Shown: positions 8,536 through 18,457, counted from the stretch's first letter. The stretch is 64,000 nucleotides of DNA from Rhizobiales bacterium PAR1 (GCA_002256205.1 NKIW01000006.1:254247-318246), one strand, 5' to 3'. Notes: a model not told the origin generated them from the letters alone. Made by a program: numbers and translations.

Positions 8536-9543
8536 ATGATCAGTCTTGCTGATGCCTTGCGCCCTGTGCTCGGTGCACTTGCAGCGGTCTCTCCAGTCAT
8601 CCTTCCGGTTTCCGAGGCGAACGGCTTGATCTCGGCCGAAACTGTCGTTGCACCTTCCGCTTTGCCAGTCCGGGCCATGGCCTTGCGGGCGGGTTATGCG
8701 GTTTCCTCGCTCGCGTGCATCGGTGCATCGCCGCATTCGCCGGTTTGGCTCAGCAGCGTGCCGGCGGCGGTAAATCCGGGCGAGGCCTTGCCGCCGGGGA
8801 GTGACGCGGTGTTGCCGAAAGACGGTCTTTCCCTGTCAGGCACCATCGCTGAGGTGACGCGCGCCGTAGCGCCAGGCGAGAACGCGCGCCTTGTAGGCCA
8901 GGATCTTCGCACAGGGGATGTTCTGGTGAGGGCCGGGGAACGAGTCTTGGCCCGGCAGGTACTGCTGCTCCAGGAGGCGGGAATCACACGCCTTACGGTT
9001 TGTGCGCCGTGCGTTGTGATCGAGCCCGGCCCACTCGCCCTTTGCCAATGGCTCTCCACCATGCTTGCGGGCGCGGGCTGCAGGATCGTGGACCAGAACC
9101 CGGATCTTGCGGTGCATTGGAACGCCGGTCCCGAGTCGCGGTTGGCTCTTGTGCCGGGGGAGGTGGCTTTTGTCGCGCTGGAGGGCGTGATTCCGGTTGT
9201 AGCCCTGCCATCCCGGTTTGACGGCCTGATCGCGGCGTATTTCTCGCTCGTTCTGCCACTGGTCGAGCGGCTTCGTGGTGTGCCTGAGCCCGTCCGGCCC
9301 GGCACCTTGTGCCGCAAGCTGACCTCGACCATCGGCATGGACGAGTTGGCGCTTTTCCGTACGCTGCCGGAGGGGCTTGATCCGCTGGCGACCGGTGCGA
9401 TCACGCTGCAGGCCTTGGCACAGGCCGATTGCCTTGCGCTGGTTCCGCCCGATTGCGAAGGCTACCCTGCCGGAACAGAGATCGTGACATGGCCGCTCGA
9501 TCACGGCAGTTTTGGGCGCCAAAAGCCGGAGGATATCTTGTGA
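8536..9543 (+). CDS. Degenerate MoeA-like molybdopterin-binding protein
   Basis: The 335-residue protein aligns by eye along the length of MoeA: an N-terminal region with VVAPSALPVRAMALRAGYAV (compare the PPFDxSxxDGYAV block of MoeA), then VTRAVAPGENARLVGQDLRTG, then a molybdopterin-binding-like region. The catalytic Asp positions of the N-terminal block are replaced, and the STGDEL segment is absent, so molybdate-insertion activity is doubtful. It overlaps the next gene (a true MoeA fused to a binding domain) by GTGA and so is coupled to it. It may act as a partner or regulator of that protein. A start at 8470 is possible; 8536 was chosen because an AGG precedes it and the product begins like MoeA. 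Confidence 0.75.
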   Translation: MISLADALRPVLGALAAVSPVILPVSEANGLISAETVVAPSALPVRAMALRAGYAVSSLACIGASPHSPVWLSSVPAAVNPGEALPPGSDAVLPKDGLSLSGTIAEVTRAVAPGENARLVGQDLRTGDVLVRAGERVLARQVLLLQEAGITRLTVCAPCVVIEPGPLALCQWLSTMLAGAGCRIVDQNPDLAVHWNAGPESRLALVPGEVAFVALEGVIPVVALPSRFDGLIAAYFSLVLPLVERLRGVPEPVRPGTLCRKLTSTIGMDELALFRTLPEGLDPLATGAITLQALAQADCLALVPPDCEGYPAGTEIVTWPLDHGSFGRQKPEDIL

Positions 9544-11495
9544 GCGATACGCTTTCCGGTCCGTCCGCCGGGCTTGAGCAGGAGCAGTTCCTGCGCATCC
9601 TGACGCGAGAGGAAGCCATTTCGGCATTCCGCGCCGCCTTGCAGCCGCAGCCGCTCGGTTCTGAAAAGGTGCCGCTGGCCGCGCTGGCGGGCCGGGTGCT
9701 GTCGGCTGATATTGCCGCGCCGGTGGATACACCACCGTTTGATCGTTCGGTGGTCGATGGTTTCGCTGTCCGGGCGGCGGATGTCGTGGGTGCTTCATCG
9801 GGGATGCCGATCCGGCTGGCGCTCAATCCGGAAGTCATCGCCTGCGGCACCGTACCGGGGCTGACGGTTCATGCCGGCACCGCCACGCCGATTTCCACGG
9901 GCGGTCCTGTCCCGCGCGGGGCCGATGCGATCGTCATGATCGAGCAGACCGAGACGGTGGGCGAAACAGGACTTCTCGTCTCGCGCGCTGTTGCGCCGGG
10001 ACAAAACATCGCCTTTGCGGGTTCGGATATCGCGCAGGGGCAAACGCTGCTCCGGCGCGGCACGATGATCGGTGCGCGCGAGGTCGCGATGCTGGCGGCG
10101 GTCGGCCTTGGGGTTGTCGAGGTCTGGCGCAAGCCGCGCGTGGCCGTTCTTTCAACGGGCGACGAACTTGTCCAGCCGGGCGAAACGCTGCGCCCTGCGG
10201 CGGTTTATGATTCCAACGGGCCGACCGTCGCTGCCGCGCTCGAGGAAAACGGCTGCCTCGCGCTGCGCCTCGGCGCGGTTGCGGATGATCCCGAACAGCT
10301 TCGCACTGCGATGATGGAGGCTTTTGCCACGGCCGATGCGCTTATCCTCTCCGGCGGTACTTCGAAGGGGGCCGGAGATCTCACCTACAGGATTGTCGGT
10401 GATCTTGGCGCACCGGGTATCATCGCGCATGGCGTTGCGCTCAAACCGGGCAAGCCGCTTTGCCTCGCAGTCTGCGATGGCAAGCCGGTCGTGGTGCTGC
10501 CCGGCTTTCCAACTTCGGCGATGTTTACCTTCCACGACGTTGTCGTGCCTTTTCTGCGCATTCTCGCCGGACTTCCCGAGCGCGAGGAGCGTGCCCTCAC
10601 CGCGCGACTGCCGGTTTCTGTCAGCTCGGAATTGGGGCGTACGGAATTCGTGATGGTCGCGCTCTCGCAAGGGACGGCGGGCGGGCTGGTGGCCCAACCT
10701 GTTGGCAAGGGGTCGGGGGCTGTCACGGCCTTCAGTCAGGCGGATGGTTTCCTCCGTGTCGAGGCGCTCGTGGAATCGCTTCCTGCCGGGACGGATGTCG
10801 AAGTGACGCTCTTCACGCCGCATCTTGCCATCCCTGATCTTGTGATCATGGGCAGCCATTGCGTGGGTCTTGATGCCGTCCTTGCCCGAATGACTGGCAC
10901 CGCGCGCGTACTGGCGACCGGCAGCCTAGGCGGGCTCGCTGCGCTCAGACGCGGTGAATGCGACATCGCGCCGATCCATCTGATGGCGCCGGAGAGCGGT
11001 GTCTACAACACGCCGTTTCTGAGTGCGGGCATGCGGCTTCTGCCAGGCTGGATGCGCCTTCAGGGGCTGGTTTTCCGTGCCGGCGATGCCCGCTTTGAAA
11101 GGCGCCCCATTGCCGAGGCCATCGCCGCCGCTCTGGCTGATCCGGATTGCATCATGGTCAATCGCAATCAGGGGGCGGGAACACGGACCCTGATTGACGG
11201 GCTGCTGGCCGGGCAGCGCCCTGCCGGATACTGGAACCAGCCACGTTCTCATAACGCTGTCGCGGCTGCTGTGGCGCAAGGGCGCGCGGACTGGGGCATT
11301 GCCATCCGCCCGGTCGCGCTGGCCCAAGGGCTCGGATTTTTACCTCTTGGCGTCGAACACTACGATTTTGCGGTCGCAGAAGCACCCCGCAATATGGCTG
11401 CCTTGGCGGAATTCGAGCGTGCACTTGCCGAGGCTGTGCCGGCCTTACTGGCTCTGGGTTTTGAAAAGCAGACGCTTTTGAGTGAGGCCCGTTGA
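9540..11495 (+). CDS. MoeA-type molybdopterin molybdotransferase fused to a C-terminal periplasmic-binding-like domain
   Basis: A GTG start (9540) lies 7 bases after GGAGG (9528-9532). Of 651 residues, the first 410 or so are MoeA: TPPFDRSVVDGFAV, PISTGGPVPRGADAIVMIE, VAPGQNIAFAGSDI, VLSTGDEL, LSGGTSKGAGD and VVVLPGFPTSAMFTF. MoeA inserts the metal oxyanion into adenylated molybdopterin. The last 220 residues (from about IPDLVIMGSHCVGLD) resemble the type-2 periplasmic binding domain found in ModE-like and LysR-like proteins, with SLGGLAALRRGECDIAPIHL and NRNQGAGTRTLID. No signal peptide is present, so this domain works in the cytoplasm, perhaps binding the oxyanion and steering molybdenum or tungsten use. 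It is divergent from tupBCA. Confidence 0.85.
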   Translation: MSDTLSGPSAGLEQEQFLRILTREEAISAFRAALQPQPLGSEKVPLAALAGRVLSADIAAPVDTPPFDRSVVDGFAVRAADVVGASSGMPIRLALNPEVIACGTVPGLTVHAGTATPISTGGPVPRGADAIVMIEQTETVGETGLLVSRAVAPGQNIAFAGSDIAQGQTLLRRGTMIGAREVAMLAAVGLGVVEVWRKPRVAVLSTGDELVQPGETLRPAAVYDSNGPTVAAALEENGCLALRLGAVADDPEQLRTAMMEAFATADALILSGGTSKGAGDLTYRIVGDLGAPGIIAHGVALKPGKPLCLAVCDGKPVVVLPGFPTSAMFTFHDVVVPFLRILAGLPEREERALTARLPVSVSSELGRTEFVMVALSQGTAGGLVAQPVGKGSGAVTAFSQADGFLRVEALVESLPAGTDVEVTLFTPHLAIPDLVIMGSHCVGLDAVLARMTGTARVLATGSLGGLAALRRGECDIAPIHLMAPESGVYNTPFLSAGMRLLPGWMRLQGLVFRAGDARFERRPIAEAIAAALADPDCIMVNRNQGAGTRTLIDGLLAGQRPAGYWNQPRSHNAVAAAVAQGRADWGIAIRPVALAQGLGFLPLGVEHYDFAVAEAPRNMAALAEFERALAEAVPALLALGFEKQTLLSEAR

Positions 11496-11652
11496 TCTAG
11501 GAAAGGCCTTGATAACCCTGAAGCCGACAATTTCCGGCCCAGTCGCCCAGCGGGGTGCGACATAAAGACTTCCTTTGAACCTCGCTGCTAGCGTCCATCC
11601 TGCGGGAGATTGGCCATTTGCCCTCCCGTTTTTTGAGTTGGATGGGGACAAA

Positions 11653-13113
11653 ATGGTTGGGCTGAAGAATCAGATTCGGACCTTTGGATCGAATATTCGC
11701 GGGAACATATCGATTGTTCTCGGGCTAAGTCTGGTGTCCCTGATCGGCGTGACTGGTCTTGCGGTGGATTACTCCCGCGTCACCCAGACGAAAGCTGAAA
11801 TTTTCGCCGCTGCGGATGCGGCAGCGCTGGCCGGTGCCCGCACGACCGGGACCGTGGCAGAGCGCAATGCCGCTGCAAAGGCTATTTTTGACAGCAATAT
11901 CAAAAATCTCAAGGAAATCGGGACTGTTACGTATTCTCCCGAGAACATTACGCAGGACGGCGCGAATTACGGGTATCGCGTCGCCGCGACCGTGGACGTG
12001 AAGACGTCTTTTGGTGGCATATTTGGTGTCGAAAACATCAGCTCCAGCGTTCTGGCCGAAGCGATCGGTGTGATTTCGTCCCGGACGGAAATCGCGCTGG
12101 TGCTGGATACGACCTATTCGATGACCGGCTGGAAGATCAACACCCTGCGCAAGGCTTCCGTGGATCTTGTCGACAACCTCAGCAAGCTCAACAAAAAGGC
12201 TGATCAGCTCAAGTTCTCGATCATACCTTTCTCGGAATACGTGAACGTTGGCATGGGCAACCGCAAGAAGCCCTGGATCAATGTCCCGGACGATTATCAG
12301 GACCCCTCGACCAAGGTCTGCTGGAACGAAGCGCCTGTCACGGGCAAATCCAATTGCCGCATGGTCACGCAGCCTGCACAGCCCGGTACGCCCCCCGGTA
12401 CCTGCTACAATGACGGTGTGCCTTATAGCTGTGGTGGCAGCTCGCCGCAGGCTTCCTATCAGTATGAGACCTGCGATTACACCTACGGACCTTCTGTTGA
12501 GAAGTGTACGATGCAGGAAGGTGCCTGGCACAGGTGGTATGGCTGTGTCGGCTCGCGCGCCAACCCGCTCGACACGCGGGATGACAGCTATGGCACCCGT
12601 ATTCCGGGCCTTCTTGACCAGTCCTGCGGTACGCAATTGATGGAACTGTCGTCGGATTTCAGCGCCCTCAAGAATACGCTCAATGGCCTCACGCCCAATG
12701 GTGAAACCTTCATCCCTGCCGGTGTACTCTGGGGTTGGGCGAGTCTGACAGCGCAGGTTCCGTTCGATGCCGGCACCAATACGAGCTCGGATCCGGTGCG
12801 CAAGTACATGGTTCTGATGACAGATGGCCTGAACACCCGCTCGCCGAGCTATCCCCGGCATGACGGGACGAATGGCGCGCAATCCAACCAGCTGACCAAG
12901 CAGATCTGCGCGAACATCGCAGCCGACAAGACCAATAATATCATGATGTTCACCGTCGCCTTCGACGTGACCGATTCCGCGACCAAGCAGATCCTGAAGG
13001 ATTGCGCCACCAACACAAAGGGGCAGTTCTTCGATGCGCGAAATTCAGAGCAGTTCCTGACGGCGTTCTCGAAGATCGGCAGCATCATCGCGGAATTGCG
13101 CCTCTCGAAATAA
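11653..13113 (+). CDS. TadG-like protein with von Willebrand factor A domain
   Basis: The 486-residue protein has a short basic N-terminus and one hydrophobic helix (GNISIVLGLSLVSLIGVTGLAVDY) followed by the TadE/TadG pattern AEIFAAADAAALAGA. A vWA domain begins at IALVLDTTYSM, whose DTTYS is the MIDAS metal site, and ends with TVAFDV near the C-terminus. The middle carries a cysteine-containing insert. TadG proteins are pseudopilin-like members of Flp pilus systems, anchored in the inner membrane and facing the periplasm. No other tad or flp gene is nearby, so this is an orphan copy. The ATG at 11653 follows GGGGACAAA; the frame upstream of it is non-coding in appearance. Confidence 0.85.
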   Translation: MVGLKNQIRTFGSNIRGNISIVLGLSLVSLIGVTGLAVDYSRVTQTKAEIFAAADAAALAGARTTGTVAERNAAAKAIFDSNIKNLKEIGTVTYSPENITQDGANYGYRVAATVDVKTSFGGIFGVENISSSVLAEAIGVISSRTEIALVLDTTYSMTGWKINTLRKASVDLVDNLSKLNKKADQLKFSIIPFSEYVNVGMGNRKKPWINVPDDYQDPSTKVCWNEAPVTGKSNCRMVTQPAQPGTPPGTCYNDGVPYSCGGSSPQASYQYETCDYTYGPSVEKCTMQEGAWHRWYGCVGSRANPLDTRDDSYGTRIPGLLDQSCGTQLMELSSDFSALKNTLNGLTPNGETFIPAGVLWGWASLTAQVPFDAGTNTSSDPVRKYMVLMTDGLNTRSPSYPRHDGTNGAQSNQLTKQICANIAADKTNNIMMFTVAFDVTDSATKQILKDCATNTKGQFFDARNSEQFLTAFSKIGSIIAELRLSK

Positions 13114-13139
13114 GTGCCGTCAAGGTGCTGGAATGACAA

Positions 13140-13170
13140 GGCCGGCTCATTGAGCCGGCCTTTTTGTTTT
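13140..13170 (+). terminator. Rho-independent terminator of the TadG-like gene
   Basis: GGCCGGCTCA and TGAGCCGGCC form a 10-bp stem with a one-base centre (a few terminal pairs would open to form the loop), followed by TTTTTGTTTT. It sits 27 bases after the TadG stop, between it and the convergent hmgA. Confidence 0.9.
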
Positions 13171-13187
13171 CACACTGGAGTTGTATT

Positions 13188-14555
13188 TCACCACTTTGGC
13201 GTCTTGCTGCTTGGGTCAAAGCGGCGCTTGAGATCACTCCAGCAATCAAGATATTCGTCATCGATGGTTTTCAGTGTCGAGGCGAATGCCGTCAGGCGCT
13301 GCGGCAGGCGCGTCTCCAGCATGAAGGCCATGGTGCCTGCGAGCTTGTGCGGCACCATCGGCTCGTTCGAGGCTTTTTCGAAGGCGTTGGTGTCCGGTCC
13401 GTGCGGCAGCATCATGTTGTGCAGGCTCATGCCGCCAGGGACGAACCCCTTGGGCTTGGCGTCGTAAACACCGTAAATCAGCCCCATGAATTCGCTCATA
13501 ATGTTCCGGTGATACCACGGCGGGCGGAAGGTGTTCTCGGCCACCATCCAGCGCTCCGGGAAGATCACGAAATCGATATTCGCAGTGCCGGCCTCGCCCG
13601 AGGGTGAGGTCATCACAGTGAAGATCGAGGGGTCGGGGTGATCGAACTGGATCGCGCCGACGGGCGAGAAATGCCTCAGGTCGTATTTGTAAGGATAGTA
13701 GTTGCCGTGCCAGGCGACGACATCGAGCGGGGATTGCCCGATGTCGGTGACGAACATATCGCCGCACCACTTCACATAGAGCTGGCCAGGGCGCTCGACA
13801 TCCTCATAGGCCGCGACAGGCGCCTTGAAATCGCGCGCATTGGCGAGGCAATTCGCGCCGATCGGCCCGCGTTCGGGCAAGGTGAGCGCGCCGCCGTAAT
13901 TCTCGCAGACATAAGCGCGTGCCGGGCCATCGACGAGCTCGCAGCGGAAGATCACGCCGCGCGGGATCACGCAGACCTCTCCCGGCTCGATCTCGATGAT
14001 GCCGAATTCGGTAAAAAAGCGGAGGCTCCCTTCCTGCGCGATCACCAGAAGCTCGCCATCGGCATTGAAGAAATACTCGTCGACCATCGAGGCCGTAACG
14101 AGCGCGATATGCGCCGCCATGCCGACCTGCCCCTCGGCATCACCGGCGGTGATCATGGTGTGTAGACCGGTGCGGAAGTTGAACGCTTCCTTCGGCATCT
14201 CCAGCGGCATCCAGCGCATCTGGCCGATGGGCAGCTCGGATTCCTCGCGGTTCGGCGCGGTGCGGATCATGCCGGTATCGACCTTGCGATAGCGCGCCTG
14301 ATGCTTCACGCCGGGCTGGATGCGATAGAGCCACGAGCGCTCGTTCGTCGCACGCGGCGCGGTAAAGGGTGATCCGGAGAGCTGTTCGGCGTAGAGACCG
14401 TAGTTGCATTTCTGTGGCGAATTCCGCCCCACAGGCAGGGCATCCGGCAGCGCTTCGGTTTCAAAGGCGTTGCCGAAGCCGGTCATGTACTTCAGCGATC
14501 GTTCAACACTCAGCTTCGCGCCCGAGGCGGAGCCGGTTTTGGCATGAATGTTCAT
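13188..14555 (-). CDS. hmgA: Homogentisate 1,2-dioxygenase
   Basis: The 455-residue protein opens the ring of homogentisate to maleylacetoacetate in tyrosine/phenylalanine catabolism, in the cytoplasm, with non-haem iron. The [15 protein letters not shown] start and [17 protein letters not shown] block are family signatures. The iron ligands are visible in [14 protein letters not shown] (His and Glu) and in [15 protein letters not shown] (His). Length is normal. The usual partners maleylacetoacetate isomerase and fumarylacetoacetase are not adjacent; a FAH-family gene lies at 26.7 kb but looks like a different subgroup. The next gene upstream on the same strand is a dienelactone hydrolase family gene 160 bases away. 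Confidence 0.95.
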   Translation of the reverse strand: MNIHAKTGSASGAKLSVERSLKYMTGFGNAFETEALPDALPVGRNSPQKCNYGLYAEQLSGSPFTAPRATNERSWLYRIQPGVKHQARYRKVDTGMIRTAPNREESELPIGQMRWMPLEMPKEAFNFRTGLHTMITAGDAEGQVGMAAHIALVTASMVDEYFFNADGELLVIAQEGSLRFFTEFGIIEIEPGEVCVIPRGVIFRCELVDGPARAYVCENYGGALTLPERGPIGANCLANARDFKAPVAAYEDVERPGQLYVKWCGDMFVTDIGQSPLDVVAWHGNYYPYKYDLRHFSPVGAIQFDHPDPSIFTVMTSPSGEAGTANIDFVIFPERWMVAENTFRPPWYHRNIMSEFMGLIYGVYDAKPKGFVPGGMSLHNMMLPHGPDTNAFEKASNEPMVPHKLAGTMAFMLETRLPQRLTAFASTLKTIDDEYLDCWSDLKRRFDPSSKTPKW

Positions 14556-14715
14556 CGGTGGCGTCCCTCAATCGTCGCCGCGGGCGGCGTTGACAGAGCT
14601 TTCATCGCCCCGGCTCGCCGTTCCTCGCTGATTTTCGAACGCCGAACATGCCAGATCGGGATGCGATGGCAAGTTTTTCGTTTCAGGCGCAACCAATAAT
14701 CGTCAACTCAGCGGT

Positions 14716-15603
14716 CTATCCCACGCTGGGTGGCGCGCCGATGTTCTTCGCCAGGAACGCGAGGCTGCGCTCCCACGCGAGCATCGCGGCTGCGGCGTCA
14801 TAGCGCGCCGCATTGGTGTCGTTATTGAAAGCGTGATCGACGCCCTCATACAGGTGGAGTTCGAAGCTCTTGCCGGCGGCTTCAAGCGCAGCCTTGTAGG
14901 CGGGAATGCCGGCGTTGATCCGGTCGTCTTTGCCCGCGTAATGCAGCATCAATGGTGCCTTGATGCTCCCGACCTTGTCAGCCGGCAGTTGCGATCCGTA
15001 GTAGGCGATGCCGGCACCGAGCGCGGGCTCGATGCTCGCGACGCGGTTGACCTGTCCGCCGCCCCAGCAGAAGCCCATCGCGCCGACCTTACCCGTCGAT
15101 TGCGGATGGCTTGCCAGCAAGCGCACCGCTGCCGCTACGCGTTTGGCCGCAACATCCGGGTTCAGCGCGCCGAACATGTCGCGCGCCTTGTCCTCATCGG
15201 CGGGCGTGCCGCCTTCGGGCGAAAGCGCGTCGATGCCAAGCGTGAGATAGCCCGCGAGGGCCGCGCGGCGGGTCATGTCACGGATATGCGGATTGAGACC
15301 ACGATTTTCATGGATCATCACCAGCGCGGGCCGCTTGGCCGCGCCCTTGAGCGCCACGAGATAGCCGTTCAACCCGGCATCGGAGCCGGGAATGGCGAGC
15401 TTTTCCTCGACAATAAGCCGCGGGTCGTCCGGCTTGACGGTTTCGGCGCGGGCATAATCGTTTTGCAGGAGCGGGAGCAGGGCGCTCGCGGCGGCGGTCG
15501 AGCCGGCGAGGGTTGTCAGCCGCTCCATGAAGGCGCGGCGATCCATGCCGCCATGGGTGAAACGGTCAAAAAGATCGATGATCGAACGGTCGACAGGCGG
15601 CAT
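14716..15603 (-). CDS. Dienelactone hydrolase family protein, exported (Tat-like signal)
   Basis: The 295-residue alpha/beta hydrolase begins at an ATG (15603) behind AAGGGAGA. Near residue 20 it has DRRAFMERL followed by a small hydrophobic stretch and AR-AE, a twin-arginine-type signal. The hydrolase core shows VMIHENRGLNPHI, GFCWGGGQ (nucleophile Cys in the GxCxGG motif), a later Asp in GKDDRINAG and His in GVDHAFNN. This Cys-Asp-His triad is that of dienelactone hydrolases (COG0412). It would act in the periplasm; the substrate is unknown. Confidence 0.88.
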   Translation of the reverse strand: MPPVDRSIIDLFDRFTHGGMDRRAFMERLTTLAGSTAAASALLPLLQNDYARAETVKPDDPRLIVEEKLAIPGSDAGLNGYLVALKGAAKRPALVMIHENRGLNPHIRDMTRRAALAGYLTLGIDALSPEGGTPADEDKARDMFGALNPDVAAKRVAAAVRLLASHPQSTGKVGAMGFCWGGGQVNRVASIEPALGAGIAYYGSQLPADKVGSIKAPLMLHYAGKDDRINAGIPAYKAALEAAGKSFELHLYEGVDHAFNNDTNAARYDAAAAMLAWERSLAFLAKNIGAPPSVG

Positions 15604-15891
15604 GGCGAGGTCTCCCTTTTGCTGCTTGATGCGGCGAATCACGTCACAGCCTTCCGGTTCTTGCGCGCCGAAAGTGCTTATTGTGACATCAGCATAGGGT
15701 GGTCGATGCGTCCGACAATCGAAAAACCATGCTCTTCAAGCACTTGTGTTCACAAAAAATGTTGCAAAAATGACGCAAATTGTGGGCGAATTTTGTATTC
15801 AGGGCCTGTGCTATCGGCCATTGTGGACACGTTAACCCTCATCGACAAAAACAGAGATCCGCGTGATTGCACACGCGAAAAGGAGATTCAC

Positions 15892-15996
15892 ATGACCAAG
15901 ACCATCGCCAAGATCGTGCTGATGACGCTGCTCGCCAGCTCTGCCGTTGCCTGCGCCACCGCGCCGGAAAAGGCTCCGATCGTCCGTAAGGGCTAA
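15892..15996 (+). CDS. Small lipoprotein-like peptide, 34 residues
   Basis: A very short gene with all the marks of expression: an AAAAGGAG ribosome site, then an ATG, then MTKTIAKIVLMTLLASSAVAC, a signal peptide ending in a possible lipobox (AVAC), then TAPEKAPIVRKG. A strong terminator begins 22 bases after the stop. The mature part would be about 14 residues attached to the membrane, similar in style to entericidin-like peptides. The lipobox is not ideal (no Leu at -3). Function unknown. It is convergent with rplS. Confidence 0.7.
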   Translation: MTKTIAKIVLMTLLASSAVACATAPEKAPIVRKG

Positions 15997-16017
15997 TCGG
16001 TCCTTCGATACGCTTCA

Positions 16018-16053
16018 AAGCTTGCCGCAACCTCCGTTGCGGCAGGCTTTTTT
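16018..16053 (+). terminator. Rho-independent terminator of the small lipoprotein-like gene
   Basis: A stem of about 14 bp (arms 16018-16031 and 16036-16049, core TGCCGCAAC with GTTGCGGCA) with a CTCC loop runs into six T residues. Confidence 0.92.
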
Positions 16054-16072
16054 ATGATCTGATGCCGGGCAA

Positions 16073-16101
16073 CAAAAAAAGGCGACCCGAAGGCCGCCTT
16101 T
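16073..16101 (-). terminator. Rho-independent terminator of the ffh-rpsP-rimM-trmD-rplS operon
   Basis: Read on the minus strand: AAAGGCGGCC, a TTCG tetraloop, GGTCGCCTTT and a run of T. It lies 26 bases after the rplS stop. Stem of 10 pairs including one G-U. Confidence 0.9.
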
Positions 16102-16126
16102 GGAATTTCCGAAGAGGAAAGCCCGA

Positions 16127-16510
16127 TCAGCTGATCTTGGCTTCGCTCTTGCGATCGTTACGCTCGGCGATACGGGCCGACTTGCCGCGACGATCACGCA
16201 GGTAATAGAGCTTCGCGCGACGGACCTTACCGCGGCGAACCACCTTGATCGAATCGATGTTCGGCGAATAGAGCGGGAACACGCGCTCAACGCCTTCGCC
16301 ATACGAAATCTTGCGAACGGTGAAGCTCTCGTTGAGGCCGCCGCCGTTGCGGGCGATGCAGACGCCTTCGTAAGCCTGAACGCGGCTGCGCTCGCCTTCC
16401 TTGACCTTCACGTTGACGATGACGGTATCGCCGGGTGCGAACACCGGGATGACCTTGTCGCCGAGAACGCGGGCGGCTTCTTCTTTTTCGAGAGTCTGGA
16501 GGATATCCAT
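16127..16510 (-). CDS. rplS: Large ribosomal subunit protein bL19
   Basis: The 127-residue protein starts [15 protein letters not shown], has [18 protein letters not shown] and [20 protein letters not shown], all hallmarks of bL19, which sits at the interface of the 30S and 50S subunits. It is the last gene of the operon, 95 bases after trmD. The ATG at 16510 is preceded by AAAAGG. Confidence 0.97.
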   Translation of the reverse strand: MDILQTLEKEEAARVLGDKVIPVFAPGDTVIVNVKVKEGERSRVQAYEGVCIARNGGGLNESFTVRKISYGEGVERVFPLYSPNIDSIKVVRRGKVRRAKLYYLRDRRGKSARIAERNDRKSEAKIS

Positions 16511-16605
16511 GTCAAAAACCTTTTTTCCGTTTTGCTTCTTTGAGCAAGCGTTTGGACACGCTGTTTTGAGTTGAGCGCGGGCGATACACGAGATCGCCGT
16601 GCTTG

Positions 16606-17358
16606 TCACCCCTTGGCCGGTGGTTTTTCCTCGGCAGGTCGTTTTTTGCCGGATTTGACCGGCGCAGGCGGTATTTTCGCTGCCAGATCCGGCCGACGCT
16701 CGCGGGTGATGCGTTCGGCCTCGCTCTGGCGCCATTTGGCGATGGCAGCATGGTTGCCTGAGGTCAGAACATCCGGAATGCCGCGCCCTTCCCACTCGCG
16801 GGGGCGCGTGTAATGCGGATATTCTAGCAGGCCCTGCTCGTGGCTTTCCTCGAGGTCCGAGCCTTCGCCGCCCATCACACCGGGCAGGAGGCGCACCACG
16901 GCATCCAGGATAACTTGCGCCGCGAGTTCACCGCCCGAGAGCACGTAGTCGCCGATCGAAATCTCGGTGAGGCCGCGCCCCTCGATGACACGCTCGTCGA
17001 TCCCCTCGAAACGCCCGCAGACGAGAATCGCACCCGGCCCTGCGCTGAGTTGGCGTGCATCGCCTTGTGTGAACGGGCGACCGCGCGGGGACATGAGATA
17101 ACGCGGGCGGGGATCGCCTTCGGGGATCGCCGCATCGAGCGCGGCGGCAAGCACATCGGCGCGGATCACCATGCCGGGACCGCCGCCCGCCGGAGTATCA
17201 TCGACCGTGCGGTGGCGACCGATGCCATGATCGCGGATATTCTTGATTTCCAGCGACCAGAGGCCCTTGGTCAGCGCGTCGCCGGCGAGCGACTGGCCAA
17301 GCGTGCCAGGAAACATCTCCGGCATCAGCGTGAGCACTGTAGCGGCAAAACCGCTCAA
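16606..17358 (-). CDS. trmD: tRNA (guanine-37-N1)-methyltransferase
   Basis: A 250-residue SPOUT methyltransferase that makes m1G37 in tRNAs with G36, preventing frameshifting. Visible features are the [13 protein letters not shown] start, the GGGPGMV block, the trefoil-knot segment [25 protein letters not shown], and [11 protein letters not shown] Lys/Pro-rich tail of about 25 residues extends beyond the usual end. The gene overlaps rimM by four bases. Confidence 0.97.
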   Translation of the reverse strand: MSGFAATVLTLMPEMFPGTLGQSLAGDALTKGLWSLEIKNIRDHGIGRHRTVDDTPAGGGPGMVIRADVLAAALDAAIPEGDPRPRYLMSPRGRPFTQGDARQLSAGPGAILVCGRFEGIDERVIEGRGLTEISIGDYVLSGGELAAQVILDAVVRLLPGVMGGEGSDLEESHEQGLLEYPHYTRPREWEGRGIPDVLTSGNHAAIAKWRQSEAERITRERRPDLAAKIPPAPVKSGKKRPAEEKPPAKG

Positions 17359-18011
17359 GGCTTGTCCTCGGAAATGGGCTTCTTATGGCCGCTACCCGGT
17401 TTGTTCTTGCCGGATTTAGCGGGTGGCCGCTCGTAGCCGGGGCGTTCCTGATGCGGCTCGGGCTTGGCGAGATGGGCAGGGTCAATCAGCAGCTTGCCGC
17501 CCTTGAGATCAACCTTCAGCGCCGCTTCCTTGGTGAAAGGGAGTAGCCAGGTCTGGCCACCGCCGACGGGGCGGATCTCGACAATATCGCCCGCGCCGAA
17601 ATTCTGCATCGAATCGACGCGGCCGATCAGCGTTCCGGCATCATCGACGGCTTCAAGGCCGATGAGATCGGCGTGATAAAATTCATCCTCTTCCTCGGTC
17701 TCGGGCAGGTTGTCCCGGTCGACGAAGAGTTCGGTATTAGTGAGTTTGGCGACTTCGTCGCGATCCGTCATGCCTTCGAAGCGCACGACGAGCATGTCAT
17801 CTTTCAGCCAGCGGCCCTGTTCGATCTCGAAGGCGCGGCCATCGGCGGCGAACAGGGTGCCGTAATCGGTAATCGCCAGGGGATCAGCAGTGAAGCTTTT
17901 CACGCGGCATTCTCCGCGCACGCCATGCGGCGCGCCGACAACGCAGAGCACCAGCCGCCGCTCGGGCGGGGGCATGGTTGGTGCGACTTTCGGTTTGCGG
18001 GGTTTTTTCAT
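17355..18011 (-). CDS. rimM: Ribosome maturation factor RimM
   Basis: The 218-residue protein has the RimM core: [16 protein letters not shown] near residue 26, and the PRC-barrel part with [21 protein letters not shown] and [13 protein letters not shown]. RimM assists maturation of the 30S head by binding uS19. An N-terminal basic stretch and a Lys/Pro/Gly-rich C-tail flank the core. It lies between rpsP and trmD, the standard order, and overlaps trmD. Confidence 0.95.
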   Translation of the reverse strand: MKKPRKPKVAPTMPPPERRLVLCVVGAPHGVRGECRVKSFTADPLAITDYGTLFAADGRAFEIEQGRWLKDDMLVVRFEGMTDRDEVAKLTNTELFVDRDNLPETEEEDEFYHADLIGLEAVDDAGTLIGRVDSMQNFGAGDIVEIRPVGGGQTWLLPFTKEAALKVDLKGGKLLIDPAHLAKPEPHQERPGYERPPAKSGKNKPGSGHKKPISEDKP

Positions 18012-18106
18012 GCGATCGGCCTTCTTCCGAAGCCCGAACGGGCGCCCGAACTTATGCGAGGGATCGACATCCCGCCCGGAGGCGGGATATCAGAAATGGG
18101 AAAGCC

Positions 18107-18457
18107 TTATTCAGCGGCTTCGCCGGCCTTCTTGGCCTTCTCGGCAGCGCGCTCCTGGGCCTTCTTGCCCGGCTCGGCGGCCTTCGGGTTGTTGCGGGCT
18201 TCGCGCTTCAGAACGCCGGCGGCGTCAAGGAAGCGGGCCACGCGATCGGTCGGCTGCGCGCCCTTGGCGAGCCAGGCCTTGGCCTTCTCGATGTCGAGAA
18301 CGACGCGGGCTTCCGAATCCTTGGCGAGCATCGGGTTGTAAGTGCCGAGCTTCTCGAGGAAGCGGCCATCACGCGGGGCGCGGGCATCGGCCACGACGAT
18401 ACGATAAACCGGGCGCTTCTTGGCACCGCCACGGGCGAGACGAATTTTAAGAGACAT
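18107..18457 (-). CDS. rpsP: Small ribosomal subunit protein bS16
   Basis: The 116-residue protein starts [20 protein letters not shown] and continues [22 protein letters not shown], which is diagnostic for bS16. The C-terminus has an Ala/Lys-rich extension (about residues 85-116) common in alphaproteobacteria. It is 50 bases downstream of ffh. A 95-base gap separates it from rimM. Confidence 0.97.
   Translation of the reverse strand: MSLKIRLARGGAKKRPVYRIVVADARAPRDGRFLEKLGTYNPMLAKDSEARVVLDIEKAKAWLAKGAQPTDRVARFLDAAGVLKREARNNPKAAEPGKKAQERAAEKAKKAGEAAE

Noticed and set aside
15861..15876. GCGTG-ATTGCA-CACGC hairpin as another ANTAR-type site
   Set aside because: The loop has A1 and G4 by chance, but there is no partner hairpin and no overlapping terminator before the small gene.
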